Below are positions 32,058-41,746 of a DNA stretch of 45,027 nucleotides, one piece after another. The notes beneath the pieces are model-generated. The model saw only the letters and a program-made list of their open reading frames with translations. It had not been told where the DNA came from and did not search any database. The stretch is from a virus. The number at the start of each line of letters is the position of its first letter. Position 1 is the stretch's first letter. The DNA lies in the IMG/VR virus record IMGVR_UViG_3300042890_004414, positions 1 through 45,027 of that record. The stretch is one strand, 5' to 3'. The translations under genes were made by a program, and so were the position numbers.

Positions 32058-32967
32058 TAACGAAAATACCTGACGTTCCGTTGGGAAACTGCATTTCTGT
32101 GGTAACCTCCTCACCACAACTACAAACCTTACCTAATTTTTCTATACCAAAGGTCATTTTACCTATAGCAGCATTTAAAAATTGAAATGAAATATCATCC
32201 ATTTCTTGAAATTCTTTTAATTTTGCTTTAATTCCATCATAAGTAATACTTGATCTACCATTTAACATAAATGGAATAATTTTCAAGAAAGATAAATTAG
32301 GAGTATTTTTCTCATTATTTTCTTTAATGATATAATCAGTGAAAGCTTTTTGTAATCCAATATTTGGAGGAGTTATTTCAAACTGACCACCATTTATTGT
32401 TTTAAATGAGAATGAACTTGATGCAGGTGAATAAAATTTATCTAACTTTTCATCAATTTTATGAAATCTAAAGTTATCTCTTTTTAATTCTATTGCTATT
32501 TCTTCACCACAAGTACATTTTGCATTTACGGTCAATGAATTACCTTGTTGAAATGTTAGTTCTCTAATTAAGAAAATTAAATAAATTCTATCTTGGTCTT
32601 TCACTTCTAAAAAAGAACCTACTCTACCATCGGTATATTTAATACGAACACACGATTGTAACATATCATTCATTTTTTCAACCACATCATAGAAGTTATT
32701 ATCATCTACCATTGAGTAAGCTTGAATTTCTCTAACTTGTGCCGGTCTAACCATAAACATAGTTCCGATTGGATAGAATTTTCCACAAGGAAAGTCTCTA
32801 ACATCAAAGCTAAAATATTGTAGATCACTAGTTCTTGTACTTTCAAGTACTGGTTCAGTGATAGTATCATCAAATGAACTTGGTGTATTTTTTTTAGTAG
32901 TGTCTATATCACCTAAATGTCTTTTTAAGTAATCTTCTTCACTCATATCCTTTTTATTATCTGACAT
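32023..32967 (-). CDS. Zinc-finger baseplate hub/assembly protein, T4 gp26-like group
   Basis: A 314-residue protein. Two CxCG pairs are visible, CTCGEE near residue 150 and CSCGEE near 285, which together could hold one zinc. DFPCGKFYPIG and VRPAQVREIQAYSMVDDNNF precede it, followed by an all-helix part. This CxCG-helix-CxCG layout is what I know from the T4-type baseplate hub/assembly proteins of large phages (gp26/gp51 group); the exact T4 counterpart is uncertain. It probably helps assemble the baseplate hub or chaperones the tape measure. The downstream overlapping frame supports the chaperone idea. An AATATATA lies 22 nt upstream. Confidence 0.65.
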   Translation of the reverse strand: MSDNKKDMSEEDYLKRHLGDIDTTKKNTPSSFDDTITEPVLESTRTSDLQYFSFDVRDFPCGKFYPIGTMFMVRPAQVREIQAYSMVDDNNFYDVVEKMNDMLQSCVRIKYTDGRVGSFLEVKDQDRIYLIFLIRELTFQQGNSLTVNAKCTCGEEIAIELKRDNFRFHKIDEKLDKFYSPASSSFSFKTINGGQFEITPPNIGLQKAFTDYIIKENNEKNTPNLSFLKIIPFMLNGRSSITYDGIKAKLKEFQEMDDISFQFLNAAIGKMTFGIEKLGKVCSCGEEVTTEMQFPNGTSGIFVIHDAFEAYIKE

Positions 32968-32989
32968 AATTTAATTATTATTTTTTATT

Positions 32990-32997
32990 TATATATT
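32990..32997 (-). promoter_or_regulatory. AATATATA octamer upstream of the hub/assembly gene
   Basis: Minus-strand AATATATA, 22 nt before the ATG at 32967. It is a candidate late promoter separate from that of the sheath gene. Confidence 0.4.
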
Positions 32998-33049
32998 GAT
33001 ACAATCAATGTCTCTATTATATTAAATAATAACTAATTGGTTTAAAATA

Positions 33050-33078
33050 AAAAACCCTTAGATTTCTCTAAGGGTTTT
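33050..33078 (-). terminator. Rho-independent terminator of the sheath gene
   Basis: AAAACCCTTAGA / TCTAAGGGTTTT, 12-bp stem with a 4-nt loop, followed on the minus strand by a T-rich run. Confidence 0.87.
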
Positions 33079-33095
33079 AATATTTATTTAAGTGA

Positions 33096-36000
33096 TTATG
33101 CGTTTTGGAATCCTCCAGCAGCAATAGCACCAGTTCTTAAAATTGTAACATTATTTACAATGATACCCATACCTTTAATTGGCTCTACATAAGTATCAAG
33201 AACTCCAATTTGACTATCAATAATATCAGATGTATTATTCTCATCATCCATTTTGTTGAAGTAGTTAAATAAACCATTTCTGTTTACATAAGTTTCACAA
33301 ATAACATCAGCTCTTAATTTAATTTCAGCTCTAACATCAGGAGTGTTGAATTTCCATTGGTAATCAAGTAACATTGCAGAAAGCTCTCTTTCTAACTCAA
33401 CTAGAACTTCTCTCACGTGGATTAAAGATAATGCTGATTTATAAAGTGTTAAAGCAGTGTTTTCTGTCTCAATAACAAATCCTCTATTTCTTTTGAATAC
33501 AATTGGATTCATTTGTGCTTGATTTAAGAATTCAATATCTGTCGGATCAAATTCGTGTTCAACACCAGCAATATTAGTAATTCTACCATTTGTAACACCA
33601 GCTGCAATTGTCCAAGGAGTAACTGAACTTACGTTAGAAATGTGTTTTCTCATAAAAGTAGTTGCCACATAAGACGCAGGCGGGAAATCTAATGGTCTAC
33701 CATTATCATTTACCGTTACGTAAGGTGTGAAATAACCAACTGTAGAAACACCATTTCCATCACCGAATGAGTAAAGGAATGCAGGATTACTTTCTGGGTC
33801 ACCACCTTTAGCAATATACTCAACTTGTAAAGTACCTTCATTGTTTACGAAACTAGGAGATGAAGAGTTTTTGAATGATTTTAATGATGGCATATTTATG
33901 AAACCAAATACATTTAATCTTTCACCACAAATATCTACTAATTGTTGTTTTGATCTTTCAGTTAAACCTAATCCAAATGAATCTATTAAATATCTAAAGT
34001 CAAATGCTTCTTTATTGATTAAAGCTTTGAATAATGGAGTTCCTTTAGCGACTAAGTTTAAAACTTGATTTTGTCTGTTTTCTGTACCATCTGGTAAAGA
34101 AGCTTGTCTCATTCTAAATCCTTTCATTGAAATACCTTTATAAGTTGTTGTATATTGATCAACACTTGAATATCTTGTTGTTTGATAATCTTGACCACCA
34201 ACATCATTAGTATATGGTGTTCTTAATATTTTTGCATCACAAGTAATTTCAGATAAACTAGTATTACCAGCATATTGTCTTTTACTTAAAACTCTTGTAA
34301 GATTTCTTGGTGATTGACCAACTGCTAATTCAACATTATCATTATCTGCCAATAAGAAATCACCAACTTTTAATTCAGTATATCTTGAACCATTTACTAA
34401 AATTTTATTAGGAACTTCAACATATCCAGATGGAGTTTCAATTTCAATAGTTTGTTTTAAGTTACTTAATTCTGACTGTACATTAAACGTAAAGTTAGTT
34501 CGTATATCAATATTTTCTATTGATTCTAAAGATTTTTCTGTAAAGTCTACTTCTAAAGTACCATCTAAATTAAGAAGCATTTTTAAATAATGTTTATCTA
34601 AATTATTATAAACCATAGTAACATCCAATACTTGTTCAAATGTAACATTCTCAGATACAGGATAAGCAATGAAATTATTACTTGCAGTAAATCCTAATGC
34701 AGTTGCTAATTGAACTGCACTATATTGTGGATTAACAGTGTTTTGAGTTATTGTAAATACACCAGTATTACTCTCAGACTGAGGGAATGAAATTTCTTCC
34801 AATAAACCTAATTCTAAAGTATCTTCTGCTTGAGCACCGGTAATTCCATCTACTTCGAAAACAATATAATTATATCCAGCATAATCTCCAGTAACTCCGG
34901 ATGTTGGGGCAATATTTGTTGGACTTGGAGAAGCTTCACCATTTACAAAAGTAACATTTACTTTTAAAACATTACCATCATTATCAATAAGATCATTAAC
35001 AATTCCATCAGAACCACAAAGTAGTCTATTATCATAGAAGTAGTCACGAGTATTGATTAAACCATTAAAATATCTCTCATAGAATGTAGAATATTTAGCA
35101 ACAATACCTTGTGCTGGTGTAGCAGCAATATCATGAGTACGTAAACCATCAGTACCAAGTATAAACTCATTGTCTTCTTTATAGAAAATCAATCTACCTG
35201 CAACTAGGTAAGATACATCAGATAATCCAGTTTTAAGTACAAAAGATTTGTTTTGAGATGTTGATGTAACGATATTTGTTACAGTCATACCCGCTAAACT
35301 TTTCTTAGTTCTATTACCTTCTACATCTTCACTAATAATCATAGTAGCTCTATCTTTATAAGAACTATTGATGAAAGATAAAATTGTATTAAACATTTTT
35401 ATTTTTCTATATTGGTTATAGTTTTTAGAGGTTGCCGCAGCATTTGTTCCCCAGAAAACCACTTGAACATCACCTTGTGCATAACCAGGAGTATTACTTA
35501 AATCATAAACATAATAGTCATGTTGTGAACTTGTACCATATCCAAAGTCATTATAAACACCGTCAGTAACATAAATACCCTCAACATAACCAGGAGTAAC
35601 ATAATCAAATATACCACCCGATGTACTTAATGTAACCGCTTCAAAATTTATTGATGATTCAATAAATTCTTGTTGATAAACATCAACTGTTAAGAAACCT
35701 AGAACTATATCACTTGCTCCAACTGATGGAGGATTACCAGCAGAATAACTACTAACACTTGAAATAACTCCACTTGAGTTAAGAGTAAATGCAGTTGTAT
35801 AACTTGCAGTTGCATTACTATAAGGATAGTTTGATGATCTCAATGTAGTTGATACAGTACCACCTACAACTGGAACATATTGTCCACCTATAACACAAAA
35901 TGGTTCATATTGTGAATTATCCGCAAAATATTTAACATTTATTGTTGATGATGTACCAGAGCCAGCATAAGTATATCCAGAACCAGGTTGACCACCTTCT

Positions 36001-37184
36001 AAAACGCTAACGTGTAATACAGCACCTTCTGTAAACCAAGCACTTCTATATCTACCTGAAGTAACTACACCAGATAGAGCAGGATCACCATAAGCGTGAC
36101 CCAATTGACCTTCACTATATGAATAAGTACCAAATAAAGCAACAACATTCCCAGGTAAATCCAATGGAACTTGTGAAAATTCTACTGACTCTACAATAGT
36201 TTCTTTGTAAGATAAGAAATCAATAGTTTTTTTCTCAGAACCAACTAAAGTACCACCTATAAGGTCAACTAAACCAGTATAGAAGTCTTGTTCTACTAAA
36301 TCTGCATTAAATGCACAGTATAAACCTGTTGAATCAGTATCTCTATTTATTGTTGTTTCGATAAATATATTTTTACCATCTAAATCTCTAAAATATGGAA
36401 TCAATGACAAACCTTCATAATAAGCTAATAAAGTCATATTTCTATCATTAGCAAAATTTCTTAATTGACCTTTAATTAAACCATCTGCATTAAAATATTG
36501 ACCCCATCTGTTATCAACTGCTAACTCTCTGTAGTTAGACCAATCACCACCTACAACTACAACATCAACCATATAGTCAGATGCGTAATCTACTGTGCTT
36601 ACATAAGCAGGCATTTTTTCAATAGAACCATACCACTCTAATAAAGTTCTATCAAATCCAGATACAGCAGTTTTTACTACAAAAACTGTAATATATCTAT
36701 CAGATAAGTTAGTAAAGCTAAATGCTCTATCAGAGTATCCACTATTATTTTTTGTTAGATTGATAAATGATTCAGTATCTTTCTTCCAGAAACCAGTTGT
36801 ATCAAAGAATCTTCTATAAGGTCCTTCTCTCTTAATATCATTAGTTTTTAACGCAGAAGAAGACAAAGATTTATATTCAATAATATCTAATGTATCATCA
36901 GTTATCAATAAGTTCATTGCGAAAACAGGACTTGTTTCTAACATTTTAGAAACAGTTCTGTGAAAAAATGAACCTTTTCTTTCCAAGTTTCTATCCAACT
37001 GACCAAAAACTGTTTCTAAGTCATTTACAGTTGTTAGTCTAATCGGTGTGTTAACAGGTCCTTTTTTAGAAACTCCCATTACAAGGTTAGTTATTCCTTC
37101 TACAGTAGCTGTACTGAATACAGACTTGTCAATTTCTTCGATGAAGATACCAGGTCTTTTGTATTTTCCAATTTGAATTGCCAT
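33096..37184 (-). CDS. 18: Giant contractile tail sheath protein, gp18-like, with large insertions
   Basis: A 1,362-residue protein, about twice T4 gp18 (659). The N-terminus, IGKYKRPGIFIEEIDKS, is the sheath signature that exchanges strands with neighbours. The C-terminal 150 residues (FKRNRGFVIETENTAL, LIHVREVLVELERELSAM, then VEPIKGMGIIVNNVTIL) match the conserved inner sheath domain with its handshake strand. Residues about 330-600 form a Gly/Ser/Thr/Tyr-rich, strand-heavy insertion (GSGYTYAGSGTSSTINVKYF), and another lies at about 700-1000. These probably protrude outside the tail. It is a single-gene unit with its own terminator and an octamer 29 nt upstream. Confidence 0.9.
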   Translation of the reverse strand: MAIQIGKYKRPGIFIEEIDKSVFSTATVEGITNLVMGVSKKGPVNTPIRLTTVNDLETVFGQLDRNLERKGSFFHRTVSKMLETSPVFAMNLLITDDTLDIIEYKSLSSSALKTNDIKREGPYRRFFDTTGFWKKDTESFINLTKNNSGYSDRAFSFTNLSDRYITVFVVKTAVSGFDRTLLEWYGSIEKMPAYVSTVDYASDYMVDVVVVGGDWSNYRELAVDNRWGQYFNADGLIKGQLRNFANDRNMTLLAYYEGLSLIPYFRDLDGKNIFIETTINRDTDSTGLYCAFNADLVEQDFYTGLVDLIGGTLVGSEKKTIDFLSYKETIVESVEFSQVPLDLPGNVVALFGTYSYSEGQLGHAYGDPALSGVVTSGRYRSAWFTEGAVLHVSVLEGGQPGSGYTYAGSGTSSTINVKYFADNSQYEPFCVIGGQYVPVVGGTVSTTLRSSNYPYSNATASYTTAFTLNSSGVISSVSSYSAGNPPSVGASDIVLGFLTVDVYQQEFIESSINFEAVTLSTSGGIFDYVTPGYVEGIYVTDGVYNDFGYGTSSQHDYYVYDLSNTPGYAQGDVQVVFWGTNAAATSKNYNQYRKIKMFNTILSFINSSYKDRATMIISEDVEGNRTKKSLAGMTVTNIVTSTSQNKSFVLKTGLSDVSYLVAGRLIFYKEDNEFILGTDGLRTHDIAATPAQGIVAKYSTFYERYFNGLINTRDYFYDNRLLCGSDGIVNDLIDNDGNVLKVNVTFVNGEASPSPTNIAPTSGVTGDYAGYNYIVFEVDGITGAQAEDTLELGLLEEISFPQSESNTGVFTITQNTVNPQYSAVQLATALGFTASNNFIAYPVSENVTFEQVLDVTMVYNNLDKHYLKMLLNLDGTLEVDFTEKSLESIENIDIRTNFTFNVQSELSNLKQTIEIETPSGYVEVPNKILVNGSRYTELKVGDFLLADNDNVELAVGQSPRNLTRVLSKRQYAGNTSLSEITCDAKILRTPYTNDVGGQDYQTTRYSSVDQYTTTYKGISMKGFRMRQASLPDGTENRQNQVLNLVAKGTPLFKALINKEAFDFRYLIDSFGLGLTERSKQQLVDICGERLNVFGFINMPSLKSFKNSSSPSFVNNEGTLQVEYIAKGGDPESNPAFLYSFGDGNGVSTVGYFTPYVTVNDNGRPLDFPPASYVATTFMRKHISNVSSVTPWTIAAGVTNGRITNIAGVEHEFDPTDIEFLNQAQMNPIVFKRNRGFVIETENTALTLYKSALSLIHVREVLVELERELSAMLLDYQWKFNTPDVRAEIKLRADVICETYVNRNGLFNYFNKMDDENNTSDIIDSQIGVLDTYVEPIKGMGIIVNNVTILRTGAIAAGGFQNA

Positions 37185-37213
37185 ATTTTTTATTTTAATT
37201 TTTTAGTTTAATG

Positions 37214-37221
37214 TATATATT
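37214..37221 (-). promoter_or_regulatory. AATATATA octamer upstream of the sheath gene
   Basis: Minus-strand AATATATA, 29 nt before the ATG at 37184; the leader is A/T-only. Confidence 0.42.
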
Positions 37222-37244
37222 AAAAGAAAAAAATCATATTTTCT

Positions 37245-37826
37245 CTATTTTTGATTAACATTAGATATTTTTTTGATATATTCGGTCATATCTGAACCCA
37301 TCTTGTTGATTTTAGTAGTATGTTCTGCAAAACTTTTATTAAAATCATTTTGAACCTGTGTCAATTTCGGAGTTCTATCCGTAATTCTTTTATTTACATC
37401 CGCGATTTTTTTAGCAATGACTAATTTTTGTGCGGGATCATTACTCTTATTAGCATCTAAATCTTTTAACTCTTGATTAAAATCATCAATGAATGCTTTA
37501 TCATATACATTTTGTTGTTTCATTGATTCTACATCTGCTTTTAACTTTGCCAAATGTGCATATTCTACCAAAAAAGGATTTCTATCTTTACCATTCTGTA
37601 TATCAGTACCACCTAGTATTTCCTTTAATTTAGTCTCAATTTGAGTAGGATCTTTTACTTCTAAGTATAACTTATCAATTAAAGATTTCTTTGTCTTATA
37701 CTCATCTAAATTAAGTTTCATAGTATTCATACCATCCTTTGCTATCTTAACATCAGGAGTATCTGTAGCCTGAACATCAAATTCGGCTTCTTCTAAAAAC
37801 ATAACATATTTTTTTAAATGTTTCAT
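37245..37826 (-). CDS. Tagged coiled-coil protein, 193 aa
   Basis: A 193-residue protein starting MKHLKKYVMFLEEAEFD, the shared tag with an LEE|A site much like T4 internal proteins. The rest is a long charged helix set with heptad character (KTKKSLIDKLYLEVKDPTQ, FIDDFNQELKDLDANK), ending in IKKISNVNQK. A coiled-coil, scaffold-core-like or internal head protein is plausible. Its start touches the stop of the 908-aa tagged gene (1-nt overlap), so both are made from one message and may be packaged together. Confidence 0.7.
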   Translation of the reverse strand: MKHLKKYVMFLEEAEFDVQATDTPDVKIAKDGMNTMKLNLDEYKTKKSLIDKLYLEVKDPTQIETKLKEILGGTDIQNGKDRNPFLVEYAHLAKLKADVESMKQQNVYDKAFIDDFNQELKDLDANKSNDPAQKLVIAKKIADVNKRITDRTPKLTQVQNDFNKSFAEHTTKINKMGSDMTEYIKKISNVNQK

Positions 37827-40552
37827 TATATTGTGTTTATTTTAGCACCCGTTACAATGGCTGCCTTTATATCACTTTTTATTCCTGCTTTATTAAGAAT
37901 TCCATTAAACTTAGTTCTTTGTTCATCAGATAGTTTATATAGTTCACCATCATCTACTTTATTAAGTGTATAAACATTTGTTATCTGTATATTATTCACT
38001 TCAGATAAAGCGCCCTTTGTATCTTGTGTAGTCATACTTAACTTCTGATTAGATTTTAATTTCTTAAAATCTTCAACAGTTATTTTAGTGTAATAAAGTT
38101 CACCTCTTGTATCATTAGTTAAGTTTTTTGAAAAATCACCTTGACTAATTTCATGTTTTGGTTCCAAAGAATCTAAATAAGGATTAAATCTTTTCAAATA
38201 TGTTGTACCAATAAGCCAAACTTCGCTAGCAGTAATTTGATCTATAAAGAATGTTCTTTGTACTGATTCATCAAAAACATCAGGTTTTGAAGCATCTTTA
38301 GGTCTCATACCCTCTATCGTAAAGAATATATTTTTATCCGGTGTAATGGTACTTTGTTTTTTTAATTCTAATTTAACTGAATTTGCTGCAATAGCTGTAG
38401 CATTTTCACCACATTCTACTAACGCCGCAGAATCAATATCAGTTCCAGCTTTACCTTCACTAACAGTACCATCACCAAAATATTTCTCAATAAATGTAGC
38501 AACCGCACCTGTTGTAGAAGCGTTTTTATATAATGTATCACCATCTAAAACATCATTGATAAATTTTCTAAATGACGCACCTGCTTTAGGCTTAATAGTC
38601 CAATCTTCTGGGTTAGCAGGATCTGGATCTGTTACTTTCGGTAATCTTAAATTTGCATTATCAGTAAAGATTGCTTGGTACTTACGGTCTTTTCTTATAT
38701 TATTTACCGCTTCTTCCCACATATCAAATAATTTGTTATTTCTATAAGGACCTGTTTTACCACCATCTTCACCTGATTGACCAAATGATGTATATTCAGA
38801 TAATGTATTTGTATCAACGGCCTCTGTTCTCTTAGTAATAGTTTTAACAGTATAAATCTTATACGCTTTAATGAATAAATTCATAATTGCAATAATTGGA
38901 TCTATTGTCATCTCTATTTTTTTACCATCTTCTGTTTTTACTTGATCTATTTTAGTTTGTATAGACTTTCTTTCTTCATCAGAAACAGTATAAGCTCTTA
39001 CTTCAATACAAGTCTTATTAAAAAACTCTAATATTTTTGCAGAAACGTCATCAACGTTATCTTTATTATCATCCTTTCCTTGTGTCTGTGATGCAGTTCC
39101 AGTAGTTGTAGGTTTATTATCATCACCACTTGGTGCTGCTTGTCCACCACCTTGATTATCTAAAATATTTTTAGCTTCTAAGAATGAATAGTAATCAAAT
39201 AAAGACTCTTTTTTAGCAGTAACTATAGGTAATTTATTTATTTCTCTCAATGTTGTTACAAACGTTTGTAATGGAACTTTTAGATCACCTAAACCACCAT
39301 ATAAATTCTCTTTCTCAAATTGAAGAGCTCTTTTAGAAAATCTTGCAATTTTCTCAGCAACAACTACAATTTTATTCTTATCATTTAATACTTCAATACC
39401 CTCAGTATAAAGTTTATCCTTTTCTTGTATTGTTGCTTTTTTATCACCAACCAAATATCTATTTATCTCATTATAAAGATTTTTTATAAGTTCTTTATTA
39501 CTAGTATTATTTGAATTTGTAGCAATATCATTGATAAATTTATAATCAACACCAATTCCCTTTTCTTTTGTAGAAATTAAAACTTCAATATCTTTTTTCA
39601 ATTTATTGAATGCTTGAGTTAAATGATCTTCACCTGCAACTACAGTTCCTCTGTTTGCAGACCCACCTGTTCCAATTGTATCTACAGTTGCCTCCATAAC
39701 AAGTGTAATACCTGCAGCCATAGTAATATTATCCTGTTTATACTTATCTAATTTGCCAGGATTTTTACTTCTAATTGTAACCGTATCTAATTTATTAGGG
39801 TTTATTTTAGGGTTATTTTGGATCTTAACCAAAGTATCTCCCGCAACAGTAATATATGTACTTATTGGTTTACCAGTTTTTGTAGAGGTTGATACTTTAG
39901 TATTGACCTTTGTATAGTTAGCCAAAATTAAAGCAAGTGCTTTTAAATTTTTAACCATCGTAACATATCCAGTACCAGCGGCACCAGTATCAGTAGATTT
40001 ATCAGTAGATTTATCAGTAGAATCTTTATCATCCTCTTTATCCTCTTCGTCATCATTTGAACCCTGATCATCTTTAAATTGATCTAAAAACTCTCTAAAT
40101 TTCTTCAATTCTTCTAAAAGAACTGCTTTTTTATCAAACTCTGCCATATCAGTAACTCTTTTAATACAACCATCAGTCAATCCTTTTAGAATACCAACTT
40201 TGAAATTATTTTCAACCGCATATATTAATTCTTTAAAGAATACATCTAGTTCTATTTGAATTACTAATTGTTGATCCTCTGAGGATAAACTATAAATTTT
40301 AGCTTGTCCTACAATTTGTTCAAACTCATCTTTTAATTGACTAATTAAACTTTTTATTCTTGGAACCTTTGCAGCAATTCTTGCTTTTCTAATAACATGA
40401 TTTATTAAACGACCTAATAAAGAGTCATTCCAACCTACATCATTTGCAAATGGACCAGCATTTGAGGCCACCTCTAATAATGTTTCATATGGAACTCCTT
40501 GTATATGTTGTTTCTTCTTTAAGAAATCTTCTCTTTTGTTTAAATATCTCAT
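37826..40552 (-). CDS. Large tagged protein of unknown function, 908 aa
   Basis: A 908-residue protein, the largest with the tag-like start (MRYLNKREDFLKK). Residues about 150-200 contain an acidic linker with a short DKSTDKSTD repeat; another low-complexity linker (Gly/Gln/Thr-rich) lies at about 460-510. Between and after the linkers are helical and mixed domains, including VWLIGTTYLKRFNPYLDSLE near residue 790. I do not recognise a catalytic family. Size, multi-domain layout and tag recall T4 Alt, a packaged enzyme delivered with DNA, but no ADP-ribosyltransferase motif was found. It leads a two-gene unit under a TATATATATA element. Confidence 0.7.
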   Translation of the reverse strand: MRYLNKREDFLKKKQHIQGVPYETLLEVASNAGPFANDVGWNDSLLGRLINHVIRKARIAAKVPRIKSLISQLKDEFEQIVGQAKIYSLSSEDQQLVIQIELDVFFKELIYAVENNFKVGILKGLTDGCIKRVTDMAEFDKKAVLLEELKKFREFLDQFKDDQGSNDDEEDKEDDKDSTDKSTDKSTDTGAAGTGYVTMVKNLKALALILANYTKVNTKVSTSTKTGKPISTYITVAGDTLVKIQNNPKINPNKLDTVTIRSKNPGKLDKYKQDNITMAAGITLVMEATVDTIGTGGSANRGTVVAGEDHLTQAFNKLKKDIEVLISTKEKGIGVDYKFINDIATNSNNTSNKELIKNLYNEINRYLVGDKKATIQEKDKLYTEGIEVLNDKNKIVVVAEKIARFSKRALQFEKENLYGGLGDLKVPLQTFVTTLREINKLPIVTAKKESLFDYYSFLEAKNILDNQGGGQAAPSGDDNKPTTTGTASQTQGKDDNKDNVDDVSAKILEFFNKTCIEVRAYTVSDEERKSIQTKIDQVKTEDGKKIEMTIDPIIAIMNLFIKAYKIYTVKTITKRTEAVDTNTLSEYTSFGQSGEDGGKTGPYRNNKLFDMWEEAVNNIRKDRKYQAIFTDNANLRLPKVTDPDPANPEDWTIKPKAGASFRKFINDVLDGDTLYKNASTTGAVATFIEKYFGDGTVSEGKAGTDIDSAALVECGENATAIAANSVKLELKKQSTITPDKNIFFTIEGMRPKDASKPDVFDESVQRTFFIDQITASEVWLIGTTYLKRFNPYLDSLEPKHEISQGDFSKNLTNDTRGELYYTKITVEDFKKLKSNQKLSMTTQDTKGALSEVNNIQITNVYTLNKVDDGELYKLSDEQRTKFNGILNKAGIKSDIKAAIVTGAKINTI

Positions 40553-40572
40553 TATTGATAAAAAATTTTTAG

Positions 40573-40582
40573 TATATATATA
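40573..40582. promoter_or_regulatory. TATATATATA in the divergent spacer at 40.57 kb
   Basis: This self-complementary decamer lies 20 nt before the leftward 908-aa gene. It is also 66 nt before the rightward ATG at 40649, so it could serve either or both. Confidence 0.38.
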
Positions 40583-40648
40583 AAATAATAAGTATCATTT
40601 TTGGATATTTTAAATATTATCTTTATCTTTGTTAAAATAAAAATAACT

Positions 40649-41203
40649 ATGGCAGATTTTAATATTGATAAGGTAATTTGTATAAATCTAAAGACAATGG
40701 ATTTAAGACAAATTTTTAGTATTGCAGAAACCTATTCTTGGGGATTTGAAGTATTAGTAAGTGATAAAAATACAGGTTCTAATAAATTGTATATCGCAAC
40801 TGATACAGGCGAAGTTATTGGCATGGAAGAACAACTAATGTGTAAATATACCAATAAATTACATGACCCACAATTCATGGTTTTTAGTAAGTTCTCACCA
40901 GTTACTAAAAAAATCTATGATAGATTAAAAAATATGAAGCCAGTAAAAGTACCAAAAGTACCAAAAAATGAAAGATCAATAAATGCTTACTTATATTTTC
41001 TAGAAAAAGGTTATGACATCAGAATGCCTAGTTTCGATAGATATATTGAGTCTTTAAGAAATAAACAAAGTGAAAATAACGATGTTCTTATTACAGAAGA
41101 CTTATCAAAATTAAGAAAAAAAGACTTTCAATCATTGATTGATGATGCGTTAGATAGAAAAGATTACGCAGAAGTTGATAGATTGATGAAGTCAAAAAAA
41201 TAA
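40649..41203 (+). CDS. Protein of unknown function, 184 aa
   Basis: From the ATG at 40649 (MADFNIDKVICINLKTMDLR); an upstream in-frame TTG at 40601 is rejected as a start. The N-terminal 90 residues are mixed alpha/beta (FEVLVSDKNTGSNKLYIATD); a basic linker with KVPKVPK follows, then a helical C-terminus ending KDYAEVDRLMKSKK. No family is recognised. It is a single-gene unit with a strong terminator. Confidence 0.66.
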   Translation: MADFNIDKVICINLKTMDLRQIFSIAETYSWGFEVLVSDKNTGSNKLYIATDTGEVIGMEEQLMCKYTNKLHDPQFMVFSKFSPVTKKIYDRLKNMKPVKVPKVPKNERSINAYLYFLEKGYDIRMPSFDRYIESLRNKQSENNDVLITEDLSKLRKKDFQSLIDDALDRKDYAEVDRLMKSKK

Positions 41204-41207
41204 TATT

Positions 41208-41236
41208 AAAACCAGGTAAATAACCTGGTTTTTTTT
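41208..41236 (+). terminator. Rho-independent terminator
   Basis: AAAACCAGGT / ACCTGGTTTT stem with a 5-nt loop and a T run. The T run merges into the next gene's TATATATA. Confidence 0.87.
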
Positions 41237-41243
41237 ATATATA
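41236..41243 (+). promoter_or_regulatory. TATATATA octamer 5 nt before the 165-aa tagged gene
   Basis: TATATATA, then CTCAT, then the ATG at 41249, directly abutting the preceding terminator. Confidence 0.5.
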
Positions 41244-41248
41244 CTCAT

Positions 41249-41746
41249 ATGAAAAACTTAAAAACATATGAGAATTTCTCAGGTAAAATAAAATATACTA
41301 AACCCGAAGACTTAGATACACACGAAGTTATCGAACTAATCAATATTTTATTTGAGCTAAAACCTAGTTTACCAGATGAATTTCCAAAAGCAGACTTGTC
41401 AAAACTAATTAAGAATGAAGTAATTTATTCATCGGATGATGATAGATTTAATATCAAAGTAGGATTTAGTGAAAATGATACGTATGTAAATAAAGAAGGT
41501 GAATTGGTAACAGGTAAGTATAAGACTATATTTAGAGTAAATATTAGTAGAACAGAAAAAGAAAGTTTTAAAATATCAGAAGTTAAAGAATATATTCTTT
41601 TAACATCACAATTAGTTGAGAAAACTTATGATAAAGTTAAAATGTTAGTTAGAATAAAAGAAGAAAAATTATCAATAGAAGAGTTTGAAGAATTATCAGA
41701 TAATGATGAAGTTGAAGAAGTAACTTTTCTTATAAAAATATTATAA
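41249..41746 (+). CDS. Tagged protein of unknown function, 165 aa
   Basis: A 165-residue protein opening with MKNLKTYENFSGK, the shared tag. The remainder is acidic, with strands (RFNIKVGFSENDTYVNKEGE, YKTIFRVNISRTEKESF) followed by a helix pair and an acidic end (IEEFEELSDNDEVEEV). No family is recognised. The unit is bounded by a terminator on each side and has an octamer 5 nt before the ATG. Confidence 0.7.
   Translation: MKNLKTYENFSGKIKYTKPEDLDTHEVIELINILFELKPSLPDEFPKADLSKLIKNEVIYSSDDDRFNIKVGFSENDTYVNKEGELVTGKYKTIFRVNISRTEKESFKISEVKEYILLTSQLVEKTYDKVKMLVRIKEEKLSIEEFEELSDNDEVEEVTFLIKIL

Noticed and set aside
32054-32117. Canonical -1 slippery heptamer in the hub-gene overlap
   Set aside because: No X-XXY-YYZ heptamer in the right frame was found, and the downstream frame is +1/-2, so a -1 shift does not work.
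38346-38747. Plus-strand frame of 133 codons opposite the 908-aa gene
   Set aside because: The minus-strand frame has the expected composition and virion tag; this is a shadow frame without start context.
39990-40035. Short repeated units in the 908-aa gene (DKSTDKSTD)
   Set aside because: A simple low-complexity linker repeat, not a mobile or regulatory repeat.
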